Below, in pieces: positions 7,063-12,600 of a stretch of 12,962 nt of DNA (positions are counted from its first letter, which is position 1; every line of letters starts with the position of its first letter). The stretch covers positions 1-12,962 of the forward strand of contig CAMLOR010000080.1 of assembly GCA_946481615.1 (NCBI GenBank), read 5' to 3'. Under the pieces are notes generated by a model that was given only the letters and a program-made list of their open reading frames with translations, searched no databases and was not told the origin of the DNA. A program made the position numbers and the translations under genes. This DNA comes from an uncultured Aquimonas sp. (GTDB taxonomy: Bacteria > Pseudomonadota > Gammaproteobacteria > Xanthomonadales > Xanthomonadaceae).

Positions 7063-7929
7063 TCAGTAAATCGAGCCCGTGTTCACCACCGGCTGGGTGG
7101 CGCGGTCCGAGCACAGCACCACGAGCAGGTTGCTCACCATCGCGGCCTTGCGCTCTTCGTCCAGTTCCACGACGCCGGCTTTCTTCAGTTCGTCGAGGGC
7201 CATCTGCACCATGCTGACGGCGCCGTAGACGATGCGCGTGCGCGCCGCCACCACGGCGTTGGCCTGCTGGCGCTGCAGCATGGCCTGCGCGATCTCAGAG
7301 GCGTAGGCCAGGTGGCTGATGCGCGCCTCGATCACGCGCACGCCGGCCGCGGCCAGGCGTTCCTGGATTTCTTCCTGCAGGTGCTTGCTGATCTCCGCGC
7401 CGTGGCTGCGCAGCGCGATCTGGCCGTCCTCGTGCTGGTCGTAGGGATAGCTCGTGGCCATGGCGCGCAGCGCGGCCTCGCTCTGGATGTGCACGTAGCT
7501 CTCGTAGCTGTCGACGTTGAACACGGCCTCGGCCGAATCCACCACCTGCCACACCACCACCGCGCCGATCTCGATCGGGCTGCCGTCCAGTTCGTTGACC
7601 TTGAGCTTGCTGCTCTCGAAGTTGCGCACGCGCAAGCTGACCTTCTTGGCCGAGTAGAACGGGTTGTTCCAGCGCAGGCCGTTGTCCTTCACGGTGCCCA
7701 CGTACTTGCCGAACAGGCTGAGCACGGCGGCCTGGTTGGGCTCGATCATGTAGAAGCCCGGGAAGCCGATCACGATCGCCAGCACGCCCACCGTCAGGCA
7801 GGCGAACAGCGTCGCGGGCTCCTGTTCCCGCGCTCCCACGATGAAGCCCGCCACGCAGGCAAGCACGATCAGGATCAGGACGATCAGCACCGGAATGCCG
7901 GGCAACGAGCGGGTCGGGGCTTCTTTCAT
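7063..7929 (-). CDS. SPFH/band-7 domain membrane protein (slipin/stomatin-like)
   Basis: This 288-aa protein has two N-terminal hydrophobic segments (about 11-32 and 39-60). An SPFH/PHB domain (about 60-220) follows, starting [49 protein letters not shown] (motif positions about 57-105). It then has an [11 protein letters not shown] strand and a helical stretch with [33 protein letters not shown], the usual band-7 C-terminal repeat. The last 50 residues are a short helix and tail ending NTGSIY. SPFH proteins form large oligomeric cages or microdomains in the membrane and often scaffold or restrain membrane proteases. No NfeD partner is present; an Arc-type regulator and a DUF4177 protein follow instead. 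ATG at 7929 has a good Shine-Dalgarno (GAGGAG, about 9 bases upstream). Confidence 0.94.
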   Translation of the reverse strand: MKEAPTRSLPGIPVLIVLILIVLACVAGFIVGAREQEPATLFACLTVGVLAIVIGFPGFYMIEPNQAAVLSLFGKYVGTVKDNGLRWNNPFYSAKKVSLRVRNFESSKLKVNELDGSPIEIGAVVVWQVVDSAEAVFNVDSYESYVHIQSEAALRAMATSYPYDQHEDGQIALRSHGAEISKHLQEEIQERLAAAGVRVIEARISHLAYASEIAQAMLQRQQANAVVAARTRIVYGAVSMVQMALDELKKAGVVELDEERKAAMVSNLLVVLCSDRATQPVVNTGSIY

Positions 7930-7954
7930 GGCGACGTCTCCTCTGGTGGCTTAA

Positions 7955-7973
7955 CGATATCACTCTGATATCG
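7955..7973. promoter_or_regulatory. Candidate operator: perfect 7-bp inverted repeat upstream of the SPFH operon
   Basis: CGATATC (7955-7961), spacer ACTCT and GATATCG (7967-7973) make a perfect inverted repeat, centred 35 bp upstream of the SPFH ATG. It is AT-rich compared with its surroundings and overlaps the proposed -10 box, the usual place for a repressor site. The binding protein is not shown; the RHH protein two genes away or an unlinked regulator are candidates. Confidence 0.6.
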
Positions 7974-7993
7974 GAATGTAAGTCGGAGATCAA
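7965..7993 (-). promoter_or_regulatory. Probable sigma-70-type promoter of the SPFH-RHH-DUF4177 operon
   Basis: Read on the minus strand, TTGATC (7988-7993) and TATCAG (7965-7970) match the -35 and -10 consensus at four of six bases each and are spaced by exactly 17 bp. The -35 overlaps the stop codon of the upstream propeller gene, and the -10 lies in the inverted repeat 7955-7973. Transcription would start near 7958, giving a 5' leader of roughly 30 nt. This is a prediction from sequence only. Confidence 0.45.
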
Positions 7994-8904
7994 TCGGTGT
8001 TGTGACCGGCCGTATTGGCCGCGGGGTCGAGCGGCAGGTGCAGCAGCGGGGCCGGCAGGCGCTCGGAGCTGACCCAGAGCGAGCGGCCGGAGAGATCGAA
8101 GCCGAGCGCCTCGGCCTGCGGCGTCCAGGGGAATTCGATGACCCGCGCCGGGCGGGTCACGGCTTGGCTCCAGCCTTCCCGGCCGCGGCGCCACAGATAG
8201 ACGCGGCGGTAATTGAGCACCGCGAAGCGCGAGCCGTCGGGCGAAATGTCGGCCGCGGTGATCTGGGCGCGGTAGCGGCCGTAGACCGGATTGCGGCGCA
8301 GATCGTCGTCGGTGGGCTGTTCGATGCCGCCCAGCGTGCCGAGCCGGCGCGCCGTCTCGACCTTGCCGGTGGCCTGCAGCGGTACGCGGAACAGCTCGGG
8401 CGGCACGCGCTTCTTGGAAACGAGGTAGACCGCGCCGTCGCGTTCGTCCACCGCCATCGCCTCGCAATCGCGCGCGCCGTCCGGCCAGCGGAAATTCTGC
8501 GTCCAGGCCACGGGCACGGTGGCGTCACGCAGGGTGGAAGGTTCCTCGACGGCGCGCAGCGCGAGCTGCGAACGCAGGCCGCCGTTGTCGCCGACGTCGG
8601 CCACCAGCAGGTAGTGCCGGCCCTCGAGGGTGAAGGCCGCGATGTCTTCCCAGTCGACGTTGCGCACGCCTTCCAGCCGCAGCGTGGCGCGGCGCTCGCC
8701 TTCGGCATCGATGGCGTAAAGCTCGGGTGCGTTGTCGCCGTCGTTGTGCACCCAGAAGATGCCCGGATGGCGGCGCGAGGCGGCCAGGCCGCTGATCTCG
8801 CCCAGATGCTCGTCGGTGATCAGCGCCGACAGCGCGATGTCGGGATCGGCCGCCGCCTGCGCGCACGACGCGCCGAGCAGCAGGCACCACGCCCACCGCT
8901 TCAC
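7990..8904 (-). CDS. Secreted beta-propeller-like protein of unknown function
   Basis: This 304-aa protein starts with a signal peptide (MKRWAWCLLLGASCAQA, cleaved near residue 17-19). The body repeats short strand-turn units typical of a beta-propeller: EISGLAASRRHPGIFWVHND, LYAIDAEGERRATLRLEGV, WEDIAAFTLEGRHYLLVADVGDN, DCEAMAVDERDGAVYLVSKK, ITAADISPDGSRFAVLNYRRVYLW and EALGFDLSGRSLWVSSE. Conserved acidic turns (WEDIA, DVGDN, DCEAM) might bind metal. The fold resembles phytase-like/esterase-like propellers (PF13449 neighbourhood), but no catalytic set is recognised. The start is GTG at 8904, chosen because it gives a signal peptide. It overlaps the stop of the upstream transglutaminase gene in GTGA (8901-8904), which implies translational coupling and a shared job in the envelope. 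The cysteine at residue 14 lacks a canonical lipobox. Confidence 0.82.
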   Translation of the reverse strand: MKRWAWCLLLGASCAQAAADPDIALSALITDEHLGEISGLAASRRHPGIFWVHNDGDNAPELYAIDAEGERRATLRLEGVRNVDWEDIAAFTLEGRHYLLVADVGDNGGLRSQLALRAVEEPSTLRDATVPVAWTQNFRWPDGARDCEAMAVDERDGAVYLVSKKRVPPELFRVPLQATGKVETARRLGTLGGIEQPTDDDLRRNPVYGRYRAQITAADISPDGSRFAVLNYRRVYLWRRGREGWSQAVTRPARVIEFPWTPQAEALGFDLSGRSLWVSSERLPAPLLHLPLDPAANTAGHNTD

Positions 8905-10355
8905 TGCGCGGCCGCCTTCAGCTCGGCGGCGCTGGCGCGTGCCGCGCCCAGGATCTGCACGCCGCCCAGCAGTTCGATGCCGGCGTAGAAGCGGAACGGA
9001 TCGCCGTCGCCCACGCCGAAGGCGATGTGGCCGGCGTCGTAGCGCGACAGCGCGGCGTCGTAGCCGCGCCAGGCGCCGTCGACCCAGGCGTGCACCCAGG
9101 CGTGCGGCACGAACACATCGCGCCGGCCCGCGTAGGCCGGCGCGTAGGCGATGCCGGTGGCCACGCGCGCGGGGATGCCGCTGGCGCGCATCAGCGCCGC
9201 CAGCAGCACGGCATGTTCGGTGCAATCGCCCTCGCGGTTCTTCACGATCTCGCTGGCCGAGGCGTAGCCCACGCGCAGCGATTTGGTGGCGATGAAGTTG
9301 CGCACGTGGCGCTCGAGCATCTGCGCCTTCGCGCGTTCGTCGGGTGCGCCTTGCGTCGCCTGCTTCGCCAGATCGGCGACCGCGGCGTCCTTCGATTGCA
9401 GCCAGCGATTGGGCGCGGTGTCGGCCGGCTGCGGCGGTTCGGCGGCTTCGCCGCGCGGATCGACGATCAGGGCCACGTCGCCCTGTTTGTCCAGATGCGC
9501 GAGCGATTGCCCCGGCGGCGTGTCGAGCGCGGCACCATCGCTGGCGAGCAGGCGCAGCTGGTAGCGCATCGGGCGTTCAAGATCGCGCGGGCGCAGCGGC
9601 TCGGGCGCGGCCACCACCGTCTGCGCCAGCACGTCGGTGGGCTGCACCGGCGCCAGCGCGCAGGCGCGGTCGCAGGCCAGCATTTCGAGCTGCAGGCCGA
9701 TGGCGGGCAGGCGCAGCCGGCGCAGGTCGTGCGTAGCGGGATCGACCCAGCTCTTCACGTGCGTCATGGCCCCGCCCATGTCGACGGTCTGCTCGATCGG
9801 CAGCAACGATTCGCGGCGGCCGTGGATGTCGACCAGTTCCAGCGTGCCGATGCGCGTCTGCGTGGGCATGGCCGTGAGCGAGCCGGAATCCCAGGCCAGC
9901 AGTTGGTATTCGGTGCCGGGCCGATAACCGGCCTTTTCCATCGCCAGGCGCTGGCCTTCGGCCATCAGGGCGCCCGCGGGCCAGGTGCGCGTTTCCTCGG
10001 CACTGGAACCTTGCTGCTCCGTGCGCAATTGCAGCCGGCCGTCGGGGAAGATCTCGCCGTAGACGCGCGCCTCGGTGCCCGCGGTGTCGACCTGCGATTC
10101 GAAGGCCAGCGGCACGCCCTGCGGCGTTTCCCAGTTGCGCTCGCGCGTCGAGATCGACAGCGCCGCGCCGCTGCGCTCGAGCTGCAGCGACAGCGACTGC
10201 TCGTTGACCAGGCGCCCGTCGCCCTCGGCATAGCGCAGCGTGTGCATGTGGCCGATCTTGCGGCCGTCCAGGTGCAGGCTGAACCACTGTTCCTCGGCGC
10301 TGCTGGCGGCGGCGCTGGCGGACAACAAGACGATGGCGGCAACGATCCGTCGCAC
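8901..10355 (-). CDS. Secreted transglutaminase-like cysteine peptidase-fold protein
   Basis: This 484-aa protein has a signal peptide (about 1-20, ending ASAAASSA). About 270 residues of beta-rich N-terminal region follow (QWFSLHLDGRKIGHMHTLRYAEGDG and later ESLLPIEQTVDMGGAMTHVKSW). The C-terminal transglutaminase core (PF01841) lies at about 330-470. The catalytic triad is C378 (NREGDCTEHAVLLAALMRASGIPARVATG), H418 (FVPHAWVHAWVDGAW) and D433 (GYDAAL). Bacterial members are mostly periplasmic peptidases, amidases or cross-linkers with unknown substrates. The GTG start at 10355 has a strong Shine-Dalgarno (AGGAGG, about 4-5 bases upstream) and opens directly onto the signal peptide. It is first in a two-gene unit with the propeller protein. 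It is transcribed away from the hypothetical gene at 10437. Confidence 0.9.
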   Translation of the reverse strand: MRRIVAAIVLLSASAAASSAEEQWFSLHLDGRKIGHMHTLRYAEGDGRLVNEQSLSLQLERSGAALSISTRERNWETPQGVPLAFESQVDTAGTEARVYGEIFPDGRLQLRTEQQGSSAEETRTWPAGALMAEGQRLAMEKAGYRPGTEYQLLAWDSGSLTAMPTQTRIGTLELVDIHGRRESLLPIEQTVDMGGAMTHVKSWVDPATHDLRRLRLPAIGLQLEMLACDRACALAPVQPTDVLAQTVVAAPEPLRPRDLERPMRYQLRLLASDGAALDTPPGQSLAHLDKQGDVALIVDPRGEAAEPPQPADTAPNRWLQSKDAAVADLAKQATQGAPDERAKAQMLERHVRNFIATKSLRVGYASASEIVKNREGDCTEHAVLLAALMRASGIPARVATGIAYAPAYAGRRDVFVPHAWVHAWVDGAWRGYDAALSRYDAGHIAFGVGDGDPFRFYAGIELLGGVQILGAARASAAELKAAAQ

Positions 10356-10436
10356 GGGGCCTCCTGGGATGGGCCGATGATGCCACGACGGCGCGGCCGC
10401 GTAGAATGCCGTTCCTCCCTTTGCCGAGTGCCTCCG
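10356..10436. promoter_or_regulatory. Divergent intergenic region between the transglutaminase gene and the hypothetical gene
   Basis: These 81 bp separate two divergent starts, so both promoters should lie here or in the flanking coding sequence. On the plus strand, TAGAAT (10402-10407) is a good -10 match about 30 bp before the ATG, without a clear -35. On the minus strand, the AGGAGG Shine-Dalgarno of the transglutaminase gene is at 10360-10365, and a weak CATCAT -10 candidate lies at 10377-10382. The plus-strand gene has no evident Shine-Dalgarno and could be translated from a short leader. Confidence 0.4.
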
Positions 10437-10799
10437 ATGAGCGATCGCAACGTCTACGCCGTGTTCCTGCATCCGGGTGCGATCGACGCGCTCGGTCCCG
10501 CCATCAAGCCCTATCTGCTCGAAAGCAATGCCGGCCCGCACCTGCAGGCGGTGGAAGTCGATTCGGCCGGTTCGCTGTTCGAGGCGGTACTGATGGGCCG
10601 CGACAACGAAGGCCGCACGATGGAAGTGGAGCTGATGATCCCGATCGCGATGATCAAGCTCGTGATCTCGGTGCGGCGCGAAGAGGAATTCGGCTTCGGT
10701 TCGCGCGCCGGACGCGCCGCGCCGGCGGAAGCCACGCCGGCCGCCGAGGGCGCGGGCCCGGCGCCTTCCACCGTGGCGCCGGGCGCGGCCGCTACCTGA
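10437..10799 (+). CDS. Conserved hypothetical protein (xanthomonad-type small cytosolic protein)
   Basis: This 120-aa protein has an ordered N-terminal part (about 1-85) and an Ala/Pro/Gly-rich tail (about 86-120) that looks disordered. The ordered part reads MSDRNVYAVFLHPGAIDALGPAIKPYLLES, then LQAVEVDSAGSLFEAVLMG, TMEVELMIPIAMIKLVISVR and EEEFGFG. The alternation suggests a small alpha-beta domain. It has no signal peptide, membrane helix or catalytic motif that I can name. The start is ATG at 10437; upstream in-frame sequence is antisense to the transglutaminase gene and is discarded. It is a single-gene unit flanked by minus-strand genes, and its TGA directly abuts the stop of the convergent gene. 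The function is unknown. I recall similar sequences from Xanthomonas relatives, but that was not checked. Confidence 0.82.
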   Translation: MSDRNVYAVFLHPGAIDALGPAIKPYLLESNAGPHLQAVEVDSAGSLFEAVLMGRDNEGRTMEVELMIPIAMIKLVISVRREEEFGFGSRAGRAAPAEATPAAEGAGPAPSTVAPGAAAT

Positions 10800-10806
10800 T
10801 CAGCGG
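10789..10806. terminator. Short hairpin over the abutting convergent stops
   Basis: CCGCT (10789-10793) and AGCGG (10802-10806) can pair around the 8-nt loop ACCTGATC, which holds both abutting stop codons (TGA 10797-10799 and TCA 10800-10802). The stem is only 5 bp, so it is weak alone. It matters mainly next to the stronger hairpin at 10811-10834. Confidence 0.25.
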
Positions 10807-11108
10807 AATTCGGCGCGCTCGATGGAGCGCGTCGGCAGCAGGATCTCCTGATCCTTCTGGTTCGAAAGCACGACCCAGTCCGGTCCGAGGTCGATGACCA
10901 CGCCGGCGATTTCCTGGTAATCGACCAGCACCACCACGCGGCGGCGCTGGTCGAGGCTTTCGCGCAGCATCTTCTCGAGGCGGGCGATGTAGCCGTGCGA
11001 AGCCGGCGCGGGCGCCATCGCGCGCGGCTGCGGTGCGGGCGCCGGGTTCGGCTGGGCGGAGGCCGCGAGCGGCAGCAGCGCGGCGAGTGCAAAGGCGAGC
11101 GTCTTCAT
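10800..11108 (-). CDS. Small secreted protein with Sm-like (small beta-barrel) domain, second of a tandem pair
   Basis: This 102-aa protein has a signal peptide (MKTLAFALAALLPLAASAQ, cleaved after ASA). A Pro/Ala linker follows (about 20-38), then a helix GYIARLEKMLRESLDQ, then five predicted strands: RRVVVLVDYQ, EIAGVVIDLGP, DWVVLSNQKD, QEILLPTR and SIERAEF. Helix plus a five-stranded bent sheet, with the 'G.V.-G-.VVL.N' and 'I...I' spacing, is the Sm/Hfq-like small barrel pattern. RNA binding is not implied in the periplasm; protein assembly or ligand binding is as likely. ATG lies 1 base after the stop of the upstream paralogue (TGACATG), so the two are translationally coupled. A hairpin at 10811-10834 lies in its 3' coding end. 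No named family is recognised with certainty. Confidence 0.78.
   Translation of the reverse strand: MKTLAFALAALLPLAASAQPNPAPAPQPRAMAPAPASHGYIARLEKMLRESLDQRRRVVVLVDYQEIAGVVIDLGPDWVVLSNQKDQEILLPTRSIERAEFR
10811..10834. terminator. Strong 10-bp GC hairpin just downstream of the hypothetical gene
   Basis: CGGCGCGCTC (10811-10820) pairs with GAGCGCGTCG (10825-10834) around a GATG tetraloop; nine pairs are Watson-Crick and one is G-U. It begins 12 bases after the TGA of the plus-strand hypothetical gene, where an intrinsic terminator stem would sit, but no T run follows. It lies inside the coding end of the minus-strand Sm-like gene, so it serves coding and possibly RNA-structure roles together. 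Confidence 0.4.
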
Positions 11109-11109
11109 G

Positions 11110-11397
11110 TCAGTTGCCCGCCACCGCGTCGATGCGGTCGCGGCGGATCACTATGGTGCCGAATTCGCGGTTCTTCGCGGTGATGTATTCGTCGCCGATC
11201 TCGGTGACGACGGCGCCGATCGTCTGGCCGCCCACGTAGAACATCAGGCCCTTGTTTTCCTGCTTGCTGGTCTGCAACAGCGTGTCCACGATGCGGCTCC
11301 CGTTGGCGGGGGTGGCGGGCTCGGTCTGGGCCGAGGCGAAGCTCGCGGCCAGCACCAGGGCGATGGGCAGGGCGAGCACGGCGGTGCGGAACGACAT
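11110..11397 (-). CDS. Small secreted protein with Sm-like (small beta-barrel) domain, first of a tandem pair
   Basis: This 95-aa protein has a signal peptide (MSFRTAVLALPIALVLAASFASAQ, cleaved near residue 23). A helix RIVDTLLQTSKQE follows, then strands GLMFYVGGQ, IGAVVTEIG, EYITAKNRE, FGTIVIRRD and RIDAVAG. It aligns with the next gene over the whole mature part: (Q)TIGAVVTEIGDEYITAKN to EIAGVVIDLGPDWVVLSN, and IVIRRDRIDAV to ILLPTRSIERA. The pair is therefore an old tandem duplication with low identity. ATG at 11397 has a GGAGA Shine-Dalgarno about 6 bases upstream and lies 12 bp after the stop of the EEP lipoprotein gene. The product should be periplasmic. Its role is unknown; a hetero-oligomer with its paralogue is an attractive inference. 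Confidence 0.78.
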   Translation of the reverse strand: MSFRTAVLALPIALVLAASFASAQTEPATPANGSRIVDTLLQTSKQENKGLMFYVGGQTIGAVVTEIGDEYITAKNREFGTIVIRRDRIDAVAGN

Positions 11398-11409
11398 GGC
11401 GGATCTCCG

Positions 11410-12600
11410 TCAGGGGGATGCGCGCGCCAGATCCAGCCATACCAGGTGATGGTCCGACGCGTCGGCCCAGGGAACGATGTCCTGCGGGGAAACCGGCCAG
11501 AAGATGCCGCCGTCCTTCGCGACGAGGCCGCGCGAGGGCAGCACGTAATCCAGCCGCATCGTGCCCGCCTTCGGGCCGAAGTCGCCGGTGTGCGCGCGGG
11601 TGTCGCCGTGGCGTGGCAGGCCATGCTGCGCGGCGCGTGCGGCGCCGCCTTCGGCGCGCGGTACGAAGCTGGAATCCACGCGAGGGTGATCGAGCAGGCG
11701 ACGCATGGCGTCATGGTCGCCGTCGCCGTCGAAGACATCGGCGTTCTGATCGCCCGCGAGCACGAACAGCGCGTCCGGCGCGAGGCCGCCGCAACGACCC
11801 TGGTCGTCGCACAGCCAGGGCTTGTCGCCACTGTCGAGATATTCGCGCCACAGACGGATCTCGTCGCTGTTGCGGCGCCCGTTGCGGTTTTCCGGGCCGT
11901 CGAACACCGGCGGCGTGGGATGCGAGACGAGGAAATGCACGGTGCCGAGCGGCGTTTCGATCGGCACGTCCCAATGCGATTTCGACGACAGCCGCAGGCG
12001 TTCCCAGGTCGCATCGTCCCAGAACGGCGTGCCATCCGGATTCACCGGCCGCTGCGCGCCCGGCACGTCCTTCCACAGCAGTTTCTGGAAGGTGCGCACC
12101 GCCGCTTCGTCGATCGGATATTTCGACAGCACCAGCATGCCGTACTGGCCGGGATAGCGGCCGAAGCCCCAGGCATCGTCGGGGCCGTCGCTGCGGCCGT
12201 CGCCGTTCAGATCCAGGCCGCTCGGCACGCCCGTGTTCACCGGTGCCAGCCAGCGGTACGGATACTCGATCGGCGTCTGTCCGTGCTGCGCCACCGCCAG
12301 GAACTCGCGCTGGAACTTGTCGGCCGCGGCGCCGCCTTCCACGTAGTCGAATTCGTTGAGCAGCAGCACGTCGGGCCGCAGGTGCTGGATCACGGCCGCC
12401 ACCTTGCGCGCGTTGTCGTCGCCGGCCTCGAAGCGGCGCATCAGGGCGCCCGCATCCTCACCATAGAAGGAGACGTTGAAGGTGGCGAAGCGCACCGTCG
12501 GCGCCGCCGCCGGCCGCGCCAGCTGCCTGGCGCAGGCGGCCAGCAGCAGCACGAGCAGCAGCGTGAGAAGAACAGTCGTCACTCGCATCGTCCGGTCCAT
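11410..12600 (-). CDS. Lipoprotein with endonuclease/exonuclease/phosphatase (EEP) fold
   Basis: From ATG at 12600 this is a 396-aa protein. A lipoprotein signal ends LLLVLLLAAC, with the lipidated C23. The EEP fold (PF03372) follows: RFATFNVSF (N42), LLLNEFD (N82, metal-binding E83), FLVSHPTPP, LAGDQNAD (D284, N286), RLDYVLPSRG (D351) and the terminal ASDHHLVW (D383, H384). All metal and catalytic positions are present. An insert with DLNGDGRSDGPDDAWG has the DxNxDGxxD calcium-loop spacing. Family members include extracellular DNases, phosphodiesterases and phosphatases; the substrate is open. The start is uncertain: 12612, 12600 and 12588 are all in frame and keep the lipobox. I chose 12600 because GGAG lies about 6 bases upstream. 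It overlaps the end of bpt by about 22 bp. Confidence 0.9.
   Translation of the reverse strand: MDRTMRVTTVLLTLLLVLLLAACARQLARPAAAPTVRFATFNVSFYGEDAGALMRRFEAGDDNARKVAAVIQHLRPDVLLLNEFDYVEGGAAADKFQREFLAVAQHGQTPIEYPYRWLAPVNTGVPSGLDLNGDGRSDGPDDAWGFGRYPGQYGMLVLSKYPIDEAAVRTFQKLLWKDVPGAQRPVNPDGTPFWDDATWERLRLSSKSHWDVPIETPLGTVHFLVSHPTPPVFDGPENRNGRRNSDEIRLWREYLDSGDKPWLCDDQGRCGGLAPDALFVLAGDQNADVFDGDGDHDAMRRLLDHPRVDSSFVPRAEGGAARAAQHGLPRHGDTRAHTGDFGPKAGTMRLDYVLPSRGLVAKDGGIFWPVSPQDIVPWADASDHHLVWLDLARASP

Noticed and set aside
6698..7114. A longer version of the DUF4177 gene starting at 7114
   Set aside because: The extension would overlap the whole RHH gene and part of the SPFH gene out of frame, and adds only Arg/Ala-rich residues. 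ATG at 6880 begins the domain and gives the ATGA overlap.
9027..10436. A long plus-strand open stretch in frame upstream of the hypothetical gene, which would give a 590-aa protein
   Set aside because: The upstream part is antisense to the transglutaminase gene with its catalytic triad and signal peptide. The recognisable conserved start is MSDRNVYAVF at 10437.
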